Source of the DNA: Pseudomonas sp. TMP9
GTDB lineage: Bacteria; Pseudomonadota; Gammaproteobacteria; Pseudomonadales; Pseudomonadaceae
Assembly: GCF_037943105.1 (NCBI RefSeq)
Contig: NZ_CP149803.1
Span: 1,736,001 to 1,800,000, forward strand
Length of the DNA stretch: 64,000 bases
Direction: 5' to 3'
The position numbers were made by a program, and so were the translations under genes. This document shows, piece by piece, positions 30,117 through 38,858 of the stretch (within the stretch, counting starts at the first letter, position 1; the number at the start of each line of letters is the position of its first letter). Below the pieces are notes generated by a model. It was given only the letters and a program-made list of their open reading frames with translations, ran no database searches and was not told where the DNA came from.

Positions 30117-30944
30117 TCAGCCAAGCAGCTCGGCAAAGCCTTTGTCGGCATCCAGAATCGCCGGCAGTTCGTCCAGCAGGCTGGCCACATCGAGCCCTTC
30201 AAACAGAGGGCCCTGTAAGGTTTCCACCGCTTTGGACATTTCGCCAGGGTACTCGCGTAATGCTTCGGCAATTGACACTGCTTGGGCCAATACCCGAGGC
30301 AGTGGCATATCGACCGGAGCCTGGAACGGTCGGCTTTGAAAGGCGATAGCATGCTGGATCAACTCAGGCAGTTGCCAGCGACGCGCCAGTTCCGCGCCGA
30401 CTTCGGGGAAGCCAAAGCCCAGTTGCAGCGTTTCCAGCGCAACCCGCTGGGCGGCCCCTATATCTTTGCCATTCTGGTTGAGGCGATCTGCTAGCTCAGG
30501 CGCTCCAGTCTGGATGAGTAGCTCGCCGATGTTGTGCATCATGCCGCAGGTAAAAGCCGTTTCAACTGCAACGCCACGATTCTTGGCCAGCAGCCGGCTG
30601 ATGCTGGCGACTTGAAAGCTATGTATCCAAAAGCCCTTGAGGTCAAAGCCAGGCGGTGCGTGGAAGGCGCCTGTGACTGCCGACGCCAGGACTAATGTGC
30701 GCAGGGTGTTAAAGCCCAAGCGCATGGCGGCATCTTCAACGCTGGTGCATTCGCGTGCACCGCGAAAACGCGCGGAATTGGCAAGGCGTAGCACCTTGGC
30801 AGCAATCACCGGATCTAAGCTGATATTGCGTGCGACGCTGTCCAGGCTGGTATGCGGGTTGTCGAACTGCTGGATCAAGTCTTGGGCAACACGAGGGATT
30901 GAGGGCAAGCTGTTTACTTGGGTAAAAAGAGCATTTATATCCAT
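30117..30944 (-). CDS. HDOD domain protein
   Basis: 275-aa cytoplasmic protein consisting almost entirely of an HDOD domain, an HD-superfamily fold that usually lacks the metal-binding His-Asp pair and acts in signalling or regulation. The start MDINALFTQVNSLPSIPRVA is typical, including the conserved L-P-x-x-P segment. The helix with ARNISLDPVIAAKVLRLANS is the family core, and TCGMMHNIGELLIQTGAPEL replaces the HD motif. The ATG at 30944 is preferred over an in-frame TTG at 30977. Pseudomonads have several such proteins, some affecting motility or biofilm; no partner is visible here. Confidence 0.85.
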   Translation of the reverse strand: MDINALFTQVNSLPSIPRVAQDLIQQFDNPHTSLDSVARNISLDPVIAAKVLRLANSARFRGARECTSVEDAAMRLGFNTLRTLVLASAVTGAFHAPPGFDLKGFWIHSFQVASISRLLAKNRGVAVETAFTCGMMHNIGELLIQTGAPELADRLNQNGKDIGAAQRVALETLQLGFGFPEVGAELARRWQLPELIQHAIAFQSRPFQAPVDMPLPRVLAQAVSIAEALREYPGEMSKAVETLQGPLFEGLDVASLLDELPAILDADKGFAELLG

Positions 30945-31131
30945 GACAAAGCCTGTTGAGAAGGTTTGAACTATCAAGATAGCAGCGATTTTCTTGTCAA
31001 GAGGTTCGGTTTTTGGCTTTGCTGTTCTGCTTGTAAAAACGTCCTGATAGTTGCTGAGCGAAGCGTATCTTCATTCCTATTGCAGACGGCAAGCCCACTG
31101 GCAAACTTGCCAAGGGCCTGCTTTGAAAGGG

Positions 31132-32193
31132 TTAGCGAATTTTTAGCTTACCAATGCGGTCGTTATCCAGGCTGCCGAAGTACAGGTAATCGCCCACAGG
31201 TTTGACTGAAGTGATCATGCGCAGATGGGTGCCGCTGGTGTCATGCAGGCTGCGGATGATTTCACCTTGCTCGTTGAGGGCAATGGCAAAGCCATATGGC
31301 ACCGCTTTTGGCCAGAAAGCGCGCGGCAGTTTGGCCAGTTGTGCTTTGGCCCACGGTGAGCGGTGCAGCATGTCGGCGTCAGCTTTGCGCGGTGAGGGCA
31401 GGGCGACCCAGAACGTGCCGTTGCGGTCGCCCTGCAGGTTGTCCGGCAGGCCCGGCAAGTTGTCGATGAAAATATCATGGCTGCCCGCTTTAGCGCCGCT
31501 CAGCCAGTAACGGGTGATGCGGTAGCGGTAGGTTTCGTTAACCAGCACGAAGTCTTCATTGGCGGATAGCGCCACACCGTTGGCGAAGTACAGGTCTTTT
31601 AGCAGCACACGGGTTTCAGCAGTGGCCGGGTTGTAGCTGAGCAGTCGGCCATGGGGGCGCGCTTCTAGCAGGTCGAGCAGGTAGTCGGGTTGTTCAAAGC
31701 GCGCGGAGGCATCACTGAAATAAATGGTGCCATCGCGGGCGATGTCCAGGTCATCGGTAAATTTGAAGGGTACGCCTTCAGCCTCGGTGGTCAGCACCGT
31801 GATCTGGCCTTGGGCATTGATGCTGAGTAAGCCTTTATAAGCATCAGCGACGATCAGGTTGCCCAGGGCATCAAAATCCATACCCAGCGGACGACCTTGG
31901 GTGTCTGCGAAGGTTTCCATGCTGCCATCGGCCTTTATGCGCACGATTTTGCCGTCATGCAAGCCGCTGTAGAGCTGACCTTGAGCATCAATTGCGGTGT
32001 CTTCCGGGCCATGCACTTGGCCGCGGCCAACCAGCTCAGCTTTCATCAAGGTGTCATTGGGTTCCAGCACCCCAGTCATCGGTGGGATGGCGGGTGCGTC
32101 CCACGCCAGCGGATCAATCGGACTGGGCGTGACGATCAGATAGATCGCCGCCGCAGCAATTAAGGCCACAAGCAGGCCAAGCAGTTTTTTCAT
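31132..32193 (-). CDS. SMP-30/strictosidine synthase-like six-bladed beta-propeller, membrane-anchored
   Basis: 353 aa with an N-terminal signal anchor (MKKLLGLLVALIAAAAIYLI) and a periplasmic beta-propeller. Repeated blade motifs include GPEDTAIDAQGQLYSGLHDG, GRPLGMDFDALGNLIVADAY and the strictosidine-synthase-like segment LDLLEARPHGRLLSYNP, followed by ANGVALSANEDFVLVNETYRYRI. Homologues include the mammalian APMAP arylesterase and bacterial lactonase-like proteins. The natural substrate is unknown. The frame extends to 32283 but the ATG at 32193 gives the signal anchor and has a GGGGAA purine tract ten bases away. Divergent from rnd. Confidence 0.85.
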   Translation of the reverse strand: MKKLLGLLVALIAAAAIYLIVTPSPIDPLAWDAPAIPPMTGVLEPNDTLMKAELVGRGQVHGPEDTAIDAQGQLYSGLHDGKIVRIKADGSMETFADTQGRPLGMDFDALGNLIVADAYKGLLSINAQGQITVLTTEAEGVPFKFTDDLDIARDGTIYFSDASARFEQPDYLLDLLEARPHGRLLSYNPATAETRVLLKDLYFANGVALSANEDFVLVNETYRYRITRYWLSGAKAGSHDIFIDNLPGLPDNLQGDRNGTFWVALPSPRKADADMLHRSPWAKAQLAKLPRAFWPKAVPYGFAIALNEQGEIIRSLHDTSGTHLRMITSVKPVGDYLYFGSLDNDRIGKLKIR

Positions 32194-32323
32194 TGTTGTT
32201 ATTCCCCATGGAGAGAGTGAGCTCAGGCCAGAATAGCGCTTATGCAGCCTGTCGCGCATCGTCAATGCCCGGCCATGCGCCACGGCGATATATACTGCGC
32301 GGCATTCTTGATGGGAGAACCCA

Positions 32324-33457
32324 GTGGCGATTGATATTCAGTGGATTGGTGATGACGCCAGCTTGGCGCAGCATTGCGCAACATGGCGCACGCTTGCGTT
32401 TGTGGCGGTTGATACCGAATTTATGCGGGTCGACACCTTTTACCCGATTGCCGGCTTGCTGCAGGTCAGTGAAGGTGAGCGGGCGTACCTGATTGATCCG
32501 CTGTTGATAAGCGACTGGACGCCATTTACCCAATTGCTGCAAGACCCCAACGTTGTCAAGGTGCTGCATGCCTGCAGCGAGGATCTTGAAGTCTTCCTGC
32601 GTTTGACGGGCACTCTGCCGGCGCCCTTATTTGATACCCAACTGGCGGCCGGTTATCTCAATCTTGGTTTCTCCATGGGCTATTCGCGTCTGGTGCAGGC
32701 GGTGTTGAATATCGAACTGCCCAAGGGTGAGACGCGCTCTGACTGGCTTCAGCGGCCGTTATCAGCCACCCAAGTCAGCTATGCCGCCGAAGATGTGCTG
32801 CATTTGGCTGAAGTTTACAGCCGTCTTAAGCAGCAGTTGTCTGCCGAAAAATACAGTTGGGTGCTGGATGACGGTGCTGAGTTGGTCAGTAACCTCACTC
32901 GTGAAGTCGATCCGACACTTCTCTACCGTGAGGCCAAGCTGGCCTGGAAACTCTCGCGCCAACAGCTAGCGGTGTTGCAAGCGTTGTGCACCTGGCGCGA
33001 GGAGCAAGCGCGTAAACGCAATCAGCCGCGTAACCGCATCATCCGCGAACACGCGCTGTGGCCGCTGGCGCGCACCCAGCCGGACAATTTAGTGGCCTTG
33101 GCGCGCATCGAAGACATGCACCCGAAAACCGTGCGTCAGGACGGTGAGTTTATTCTGCAGCTGATTAAACAAGCCGCTGCCACTGCACCAAGCGACTGGC
33201 CTGAAACCTTGCCCGAGCCCTTGCCGCTAGAGGCTTCAACCTTGCTGAAAAAGCTGCGCGTCATAGGCCAGCGCGAAGGTGAGCGGTTGCAGATTGCTCC
33301 AGAGCTCATGCTGCGTAAGAAAACCCTCGAAGCCCTGCTGAAAACCGGTTACCCCAAAGGGCCTTATCAGCTGCCGGCGTCGCTGCGCGGCTGGCGGCGT
33401 GAATTGATGGGCCAAGCGTTGCTTGATTGCTTGGCTGAAACGGGAGAATCCGCGTGA
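32324..33457 (+). CDS. rnd: ribonuclease D
   Basis: 3'-5' exoribonuclease of the DEDD family that trims tRNA precursors and other small RNAs. 377 aa. Exonuclease motif I has Asp30 and Glu32 in [11 protein letters not shown], motif II is in [12 protein letters not shown], and motif III is YAAEDVLHL. Two HRDC domains fill the C-terminal half (from about residue 210; [20 protein letters not shown] marks the first). The start is GTG at 32324 with GGGAGA seven bases upstream. The stop overlaps the ycgL GTG, so the genes are coupled, an arrangement common in pseudomonads. Confidence 0.95.
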   Translation: MAIDIQWIGDDASLAQHCATWRTLAFVAVDTEFMRVDTFYPIAGLLQVSEGERAYLIDPLLISDWTPFTQLLQDPNVVKVLHACSEDLEVFLRLTGTLPAPLFDTQLAAGYLNLGFSMGYSRLVQAVLNIELPKGETRSDWLQRPLSATQVSYAAEDVLHLAEVYSRLKQQLSAEKYSWVLDDGAELVSNLTREVDPTLLYREAKLAWKLSRQQLAVLQALCTWREEQARKRNQPRNRIIREHALWPLARTQPDNLVALARIEDMHPKTVRQDGEFILQLIKQAAATAPSDWPETLPEPLPLEASTLLKKLRVIGQREGERLQIAPELMLRKKTLEALLKTGYPKGPYQLPASLRGWRRELMGQALLDCLAETGESA

Positions 33458-33747
33458 AGCGCATCTGCTCGATCTACAAAAGCCCACGCAAAAACGAAAT
33501 GTACCTCTACGTGCTGCGCAGCGATGCGCTCAAACGCGTACCGAAAAACTTACTGCTGGCCTTCGGCCCGCCCGCGCTGGCCTTCGAGATGGTGCTGACC
33601 CCTGAGCGCGAACTGGCGCGTGAGGACATTCATAAGGTGCTGGCCAACCTTGACCAGCAGGGCTACCACCTGCAAATGCCGCCACCTGAAGATGAATATA
33701 TCGAGCATCTGCCGGATGAGTTGCTGCGCCGCAACGACCCGATGTAA
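33454..33747 (+). CDS. ycgL: YcgL domain-containing protein
   Basis: 97-aa conserved small protein of the YcgL family (UPF0745). It begins [19 protein letters not shown], the typical N-terminal strand, and contains [20 protein letters not shown] and a C-terminal proline-rich segment. The start is GTG overlapping the rnd stop (GTGA), hence translational coupling with RNase D. Molecular role not established. Confidence 0.92.
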   Translation: MKRICSIYKSPRKNEMYLYVLRSDALKRVPKNLLLAFGPPALAFEMVLTPERELAREDIHKVLANLDQQGYHLQMPPPEDEYIEHLPDELLRRNDPM

Positions 33748-33752
33748 CCGCC

Positions 33753-34709
33753 ATGCCTGCTGCCAATAAGCCCACCTTGCGGGTGTTAATCGCAGAAGCT
33801 GCGCATGAGCGGTATGCAGCATTATTGCGCCAGCAGGCCCCTGAACTAGGGGTGTTTAGCAGCGCTGACCCCGTTGAGTTAGCAAGCCATGCTGCAGGTT
33901 GCTCGGTTTGGCTAGGACAGCCCGATTTACTCGCACCTTTACTGCATCAGGGCTTGCCGCCGCAGTGGCTGCAATCGACGTGGGCCGGCATTACGCCGCT
34001 GCTGGCGAAGGGTTTGCCAACTGACTACACGTTAACGCGGGCTGTGGGTATTTTTGGTCAAGTGATGGCGGAGTATGTGCTGTGTCATGTGTTGGCCCAT
34101 GAGCGCGAGCTTCTCGTAAGGCTGGCCGCTCAGGTCGAGCAGCGCTGGGATAACCGCCAACCGCATAGCCTGATTGGCCGCACAGTATTGATTGTCGGCG
34201 CGGGCGATATCGGCCTGAGTGTGGCGCAGTTTCTGGCGCCATTCGGTATCAGATTGCTTGGTATTGCCAGCCATCCACGACCACTCGCACCCTTTACTCA
34301 GGTGTCCGGGCTTGACGATTTACCCTGTTTGGTGGGCGAGGCGGACTACATGATCAACCTGCTGCCGGACACCGCCTGCACCCGCGATATCTATGACGCG
34401 GAGCTGTTCGCCCGCTGCAAACCCAGCGCATTGTTTATCAATGCTGGGCGCGGCGTCGCGGTGGTCGATGCCGACTTAGTTACAGCGTTGGAGCGGGGCC
34501 AACTGGCCGGCGCGGTGATTGATGTCTGCCGCAAGGAGCCCCTGCCTGCGGGGCATCCGTTCTGGCAAGCGCCACGCCTATTGCTTACTGGGCACAGTGC
34601 CGCACCCACCGATCCGCGCCTGTTGGTGCAGCTGTTTGTCGACAACCTAGCGCGCTGGCGTGGCGGTGATGCACTACGTGGGCGTATAGATTTCGTTCGC
34701 GGCTATTAA
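33753..34709 (+). CDS. D-isomer-specific 2-hydroxyacid dehydrogenase (GhrA-like)
   Basis: NAD(P)H-dependent reductase of 2-oxoacids such as glyoxylate or hydroxypyruvate; the exact substrate is not determinable. 318 aa. The Rossmann motif is VLIVGAGDIGLSVAQFL at about residues 145-161. The catalytic arginine is in INAGRGVAVVD, the glutamate in RKEPLPAGHPFW, and the histidine in LLTGHSAAPT, so the R-E-H triad is complete. It starts 5 nt after ycgL and is probably part of the rnd-ycgL transcript. Confidence 0.9.
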   Translation: MPAANKPTLRVLIAEAAHERYAALLRQQAPELGVFSSADPVELASHAAGCSVWLGQPDLLAPLLHQGLPPQWLQSTWAGITPLLAKGLPTDYTLTRAVGIFGQVMAEYVLCHVLAHERELLVRLAAQVEQRWDNRQPHSLIGRTVLIVGAGDIGLSVAQFLAPFGIRLLGIASHPRPLAPFTQVSGLDDLPCLVGEADYMINLLPDTACTRDIYDAELFARCKPSALFINAGRGVAVVDADLVTALERGQLAGAVIDVCRKEPLPAGHPFWQAPRLLLTGHSAAPTDPRLLVQLFVDNLARWRGGDALRGRIDFVRGY

Positions 34710-34799
34710 CAGGTCTTTGTCCATTCGGCACTCCGCCCTTGGCCGGCGCAGGTCAAGCGGCTAGACTGCCGGCCTTTTCGCCCTTCACGTACCTTCGCC

Positions 34800-35249
34800 A
34801 TGGCCGCCAAAGTCGAACCCTTCTGGAAACGCAAAACCCTCGAGCAGCTGGATCAGGATGAGTGGGAATCGCTGTGCGATGGCTGCGGCCTGTGCTGCTT
34901 GCAAAAGCTTGAGGATGAAGACGATGGCAGCGTTTATTACACGCGCATCGCCTGCAAATTGCTGGACCTGAAAACCTGCCGCTGCACTGATTACAGCAAC
35001 CGGCGCAAGTACGTCGCCGACTGTATCCAGCTCACGCCAGCTCAGGCCGACCGGTTTCAATGGCTGCCCCCCACCTGCGCCTACCGCTTGGTCAGTGAGG
35101 GTAAAGATTTGCTGCTGTGGCATCACTTGGTGTGCGGAGACACCGAACAGGTGCACAAACAGCGCATTTCTCAGGCCGGGCGCATGCTGAGCGAAAACAG
35201 CGTGGCCGAAGATGAGTGGGAAGAGCATATGATTTTCCGCGCTGGCTGA
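34800..35249 (+). CDS. ycgN: YcgN-type cysteine cluster protein (UPF0260/YkgJ family)
   Basis: 149-aa protein with a zinc- or metal-binding cysteine cluster: Cys26, Cys29, Cys32 and Cys33 in CDGCGLCC, with further cysteines in [21 protein letters not shown] and PTCAYRL. This pattern is that of the YkgJ/UPF0260 family. The start [17 protein letters not shown] is highly typical. Function unproven; conserved proximity to ycgL suggests a shared process. Single promoter region upstream (91 nt). Confidence 0.92.
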   Translation: MAAKVEPFWKRKTLEQLDQDEWESLCDGCGLCCLQKLEDEDDGSVYYTRIACKLLDLKTCRCTDYSNRRKYVADCIQLTPAQADRFQWLPPTCAYRLVSEGKDLLLWHHLVCGDTEQVHKQRISQAGRMLSENSVAEDEWEEHMIFRAG

Positions 35250-35313
35250 ACCTCGCCGGCCAATACCTGCCTATAGGTCTCTCAATCAATTATTTGCACT
35301 GTGGAGCTTTGCC

Positions 35314-36540
35314 ATGTCGATGCGCCGTGCTGTGTTGTCTGTTTTTCTGCTGAGCCTGAGTGCGCCGCTGTGGGCGAAGAATATCGATCTGGACTACCAC
35401 GTGCGCTTCTTGCCGGACACCGATCAGGCCGAGGTCAGCCTGACCCTAGAGAAAGGCGCACCTGTCATTAGCTTGGCCTTCAACTTGGGCAAGGATGATG
35501 TTTACAGCGACTTTAAAGCTGACGGTGAGTGGACCCAAGACAGCACAGCGCGCGGTACCTGGCAGCCCGCTGATGGCAAAGCCACCCTCAGTTACCGCGT
35601 GCGCATCAACAATAAGCGCGATTCAGGCAGTTTCGATGCGCGCATGACTAATGACTGGGCCTTGCTGCGCGGTGACGACTTAGTGCCGGCGGTAAAATTG
35701 CGTCAGGAAGATAAAACCGTACTGGTCTCGCGCTTGCAATTCGACCTGCCAAAAGGCTGGAAGAGTGTTGAAACCGGCTGGCCGCGCATTGGCAAAAATA
35801 AATTCCGCATCGATAACCCTGAGCGTAAGTTTGATCGTCCGACCGGCTGGATTGTCGCCGGTAAAGTCGGCACACGCCGCGCCAAGCTCGGTGAGACGGA
35901 TGTGACCGTGGCCGCGCCAGTGGGTGAGGGCATGCGCCGCATGGATGTCCTGACCTTACTGACCTTTGTCTGGCCGCACGCCCAAGACGTATTCCCGCGC
36001 GACCCTGCCAAATTGCTGATTGTCGGCGCCGGTGACCCCATGTGGCGCGGCGGCCTGTCGGCAGCCAACTCGTATTACATGCACAGCGATCGTCCGCTGG
36101 TCAGTGAAAACGGCACCAGCTCCTTGGTCCACGAATTGGTGCATGTGTTTAGCCGCATCAGCGACCGTGACCGCAGTGACTGGATCACCGAAGGCCTGGC
36201 TGAATACTACGCCATCGAACTGATGCGCCGCGCCGGCGGCCTCAGCGAAGAGCGCTACCAGAAGCTCCGTGAACAGCTGATTGGTTGGAGTAAACCGGTA
36301 AAAAGCTTACGCACGGACAATTCCAGCGGCCCGGTCACCGCTCGCGCTGTTCTGTTGCTGCAGGAGCTTGATCGGGAAATTCGCCAGGCGACCAAAGGCT
36401 CAACCCAACCGCGTTCGCTGGATGACGTGACCCGAGGCCTGATGCGTCTAGACAAAGCCAGCACCCAAGACTTTATCGAGATCAGCGAGAACGTCATGGG
36501 CGGCGCCTCTGACGTGCTGGACAGCAAGCTGTTGCGCTAA
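35314..36540 (+). CDS. predicted periplasmic gluzincin metallopeptidase (M1/M61-like)
   Basis: 408 aa with a signal peptide (about residues 1-21, cleaved after LWA). The N-terminal half is beta-rich, like the N-terminal domain of M61/M1 peptidases. The zinc motif HELVH is at residues 273-277, and a WITEGLAEYY segment supplies Glu293 as a likely third ligand. The spacing between the second His and this Glu is 15 residues, shorter than the 18 of classical M1 enzymes; Glu297 is an alternative. Exported peptidase activity is predicted from the motif only; substrate unknown. Its TAA directly abuts the stop of the convergent methyltransferase gene. Confidence 0.75.
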   Translation: MSMRRAVLSVFLLSLSAPLWAKNIDLDYHVRFLPDTDQAEVSLTLEKGAPVISLAFNLGKDDVYSDFKADGEWTQDSTARGTWQPADGKATLSYRVRINNKRDSGSFDARMTNDWALLRGDDLVPAVKLRQEDKTVLVSRLQFDLPKGWKSVETGWPRIGKNKFRIDNPERKFDRPTGWIVAGKVGTRRAKLGETDVTVAAPVGEGMRRMDVLTLLTFVWPHAQDVFPRDPAKLLIVGAGDPMWRGGLSAANSYYMHSDRPLVSENGTSSLVHELVHVFSRISDRDRSDWITEGLAEYYAIELMRRAGGLSEERYQKLREQLIGWSKPVKSLRTDNSSGPVTARAVLLLQELDREIRQATKGSTQPRSLDDVTRGLMRLDKASTQDFIEISENVMGGASDVLDSKLLR

Positions 36541-37011
36541 CTACTTGAGGCCCAACCCGGATTTGGTGTTGAGGCCTTTTGCCATGCGGTCGTAGAGCAC
36601 CACATTGACGGTGGCCGCGAGGTTCATGCAGCCCTGGGTGGGGATGTAGATCACATCCTCACACCAGTCGAGGACTTCCTTGCTCAGCGAACCATCTTCG
36701 GGGCCGAAGATATAGATGGCGCGGTCGGGGTGGGTGTACTGCGGCAGTGGGCGTGCGCCTTCGACCAGTTCCACGGCGACCGGTGTGCAGCCGATGGGAA
36801 TGATCTGCTGCAGGTCTTCAACGCCGATCAGTGGAATATCCATATAGATGCGCTGGGTGTCGGTGACAAAGTCGCGGGCCCGCGCATAGCGTTTGCCGCT
36901 ATAAAACACCGAGGCTGCGCTATAACAGCCTGCTGCACGCATGACCGAACCGACGTTCTCTGGGGATTTTGGGTTGAACAACCCAATACAGCTGTATCGT
37001 TTGTTTGCCAC
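36541..37011 (-). CDS. TrmH-family SPOUT RNA methyltransferase
   Basis: 156-aa single-domain SPOUT (trefoil-knot) enzyme that would methylate a ribose or base in tRNA or rRNA using SAM. The three motifs are visible: motif 1 NPKSPENVGSVMRAAGC (with the catalytic Arg), motif 2 IYIFGPEDGSLSKEVLDWC and motif 3 MNLAATVNVVLYDR. The length resembles TrmL, but the sequence is of the NPKSPENVG subtype, whose exact target base I cannot assign. Its stop codon is immediately adjacent to that of the convergent metallopeptidase gene, with no spacer. Confidence 0.85.
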   Translation of the reverse strand: MANKRYSCIGLFNPKSPENVGSVMRAAGCYSAASVFYSGKRYARARDFVTDTQRIYMDIPLIGVEDLQQIIPIGCTPVAVELVEGARPLPQYTHPDRAIYIFGPEDGSLSKEVLDWCEDVIYIPTQGCMNLAATVNVVLYDRMAKGLNTKSGLGLK

Positions 37012-37086
37012 GTGTCCGGCCTTTTCTGTGCCTTACGGCAACCAAGATTAAAGGCCGGGGATTATACGGGGTGGGTAGGCTGGGGC

Positions 37087-37461
37087 CTATTCTTTGCTCT
37101 TCAGCCGTGCCGCTAGGTCGGCAAAGGGGTTGTGTGTGGCCTGAGCCGTCTTCGGCGTACTGAGCGAGCCTTCACTGAAATATTGCTGATCGGTATAGCG
37201 CGAATGCTCATTGTCATGGCAGAACAGGCACAGTAGTTCCCAGTTGGAACCGTCCTGCGGGTTGTTGTCATGGTTGTGGTCACGGTGGTGTACGGTCAAC
37301 TCACTCAAGCGCTTGCCAGAGAATTCCCGAGCGCAGCGGCCACACACGTGGGGGTACATTTTGAGCGCCTTGTCGCGATAGCCTTCTTCACGCGAACGCT
37401 GGTTGTCGGCGAGGATGCGATCAAGCTTGCTGGTGGCGGAAGGGGGGGTACTGATGCTCAT
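37087..37461 (-). CDS. yajD: YajD-type HNH nuclease
   Basis: 124-aa HNH-motif protein. Zinc-ribbon cysteines are in HVCGRCAREF and LLCLFCHDNEH. The HNH core is LTVHHRDHNHDNN followed by SNWELLCLFCH. It matches the YajD family, whose nuclease activity is inferred and whose biological role is unknown. ATG at 37461 (MSISTPPSATSKLDRIL). The frame is open to 37512 but the extension lacks conservation-like character. Confidence 0.88.
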   Translation of the reverse strand: MSISTPPSATSKLDRILADNQRSREEGYRDKALKMYPHVCGRCAREFSGKRLSELTVHHRDHNHDNNPQDGSNWELLCLFCHDNEHSRYTDQQYFSEGSLSTPKTAQATHNPFADLAARLKSKE

Positions 37462-37625
37462 CGGGTGTCTCACAGGTTGGCTTTGCAGCAGTCTAGCCTG
37501 ACCGACGATCACTTAGAATCGTCAACGCGGCACTTTGCGACTCTTGGCTGTTCAAAATCTGAGTGCTTACAGATGGCCTCATCCCCATGCACTTAATAGC
37601 CCTCAGACTAATCAGGAGTTAGGCA

Positions 37626-37916
37626 ATGCGAATCAACCTTGTGCTTGCCGTTGTGGCGATCGTCAGCCTGCCAGCGGCCTGGGCTCAGCCGACCACTGCT
37701 CCTGCACACGACGCCCCTGGGCGTGCGACGCCGCAGCCCTATGCGCCCGTTGCGCCGATTCATCTGCCAGCGCCGAGAGACGGCAACCCACCCCTGTTAA
37801 CCGTACCTACAGCGCCAGCGGTCAATCCGCCGCGCCGCGATGAAGAGCTGCCATTACTGCGTGAGCAACGGCAGCGGCCCTTAGCGCCGGTGCCCGCGCC
37901 GCATCATGTCCCTTGA
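37626..37916 (+). CDS. small proline-rich exported protein
   Basis: 96-aa protein with a clean signal peptide (MRINLVLAVVAIVSLPAAWA, then QPTT). The mature part of about 76 residues is very rich in proline and arginine, with no cysteines and no recognisable domain, so it is probably disordered in the periplasm. AGGAG lies about eight bases before the ATG, which supports translation. I do not recognise it. It precedes the AT-rich accessory stretch. Confidence 0.65.
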   Translation: MRINLVLAVVAIVSLPAAWAQPTTAPAHDAPGRATPQPYAPVAPIHLPAPRDGNPPLLTVPTAPAVNPPRRDEELPLLREQRQRPLAPVPAPHHVP

Positions 37917-38075
37917 GTGAGTTATTAAACACGCTGCAGGAAACCGGTTAAGTGATGATCGCCAAAGCGTTCAAATGTGCTGTGGCTCGATGACTCCAGG
38001 CGCCTTCAGAAGACCCTATTCTTCGCCCAATACAGAGGTATCAACTTGCCTGAAGTTCATTTTGATCGAGTTGAA

Positions 38076-38843
38076 TTAAAAACTAACGTAATGTTCCTTG
38101 ATGCGTTTGTACGTCCCGTCCAGCACCAGTTCGCGCGCAATAGATGTGAACGCTAAATTAAATGATGCGCTTGTAGATACTTTGCTAAAGGCAAATTCAG
38201 CTTGGTCACCGGAAGCTACTATTTGTGTGGCTTCTATGTTGTCAGTAAGTCCCAGCTGATTAATCTCATACATCCCAGTCAATTCGCTTGCTATCACACC
38301 GTCTATGCGATTTTTACCCAGCATCATCCAAAGATTGGATCGCTTTGATACCTTTACAGTTCTCTGGGCGAACTCACGAGAGTTCATTAAGTCCTCATAG
38401 CTTTGGCCATATATTACGCCAATTTGAGCGCCTAAACGAAAAGAAGTGTTCTTTAAATCAATTAGGTTGGTTGCGGAAAAATTTTCTTTCAGCCTTGAAT
38501 GAATGAAAAGTATATTTCTAGAAGCGGGTACTACTGGGCCAGAAAAAAACGCATAAGATTCTCGCTCAGGACTGCGAAAAGCGTCCGGTAGAATATCTAA
38601 CCTACCATTTTCAAACTCTTTCAAGGCTCTTGCCCAAGGGAGTTTGCGTAGTTTTGCTTTACATCCTAATCGAGCAATAACGGCTCGACTAAAATCTACC
38701 GATATACCAATAACCTCGCCTGCATCTGATTGCATGCTGTAAGGTGGGTCGTCATCCCAGCGTAAAGTTTTTTCGCAAGCTGCCAAATATGCCGATGGGC
38801 ATAAAATAAATAATAAAAAAGTGATATATGGCGGTTGCAGGAG
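38076..38843 (-). pseudogene. transporter substrate-binding protein (SBP_bac_3-like), start removed by IS30 element
   Basis: Periplasmic solute-binding protein of the amino-acid-binding type: WDDDPPYSMQSDAGEVIGIS, LPWARALKEFENGRLDILPD and FSGPVVPASRNILFI are family-like segments. Reading upstream in frame from Leu at 38786 gives a good signal peptide (YITFLLFILCPSAYLAAC, possibly a lipobox). The frame continues to the IS end at 38844 without any ATG, GTG or suitable start, and then runs into the transposase TAA at 38859-38861. The insertion has therefore removed the start codon and ribosome site. The body is intact over about 236 residues. It is more AT-rich than neighbours, which suggests transfer. 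Ligand unknown; it may be silent or driven from the IS. Confidence 0.75.
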
Positions 38844-38856
38844 CTGAGTGCAACAC
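38844..38856. repeat. IS30 element inverted repeat, left
   Basis: CTGAGTGCAACAC, exact reverse complement of 39916-39928. It lies just past the transposase stop and directly abuts the substrate-binding protein frame. Confidence 0.85.
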
Positions 38857-38858
38857 GG

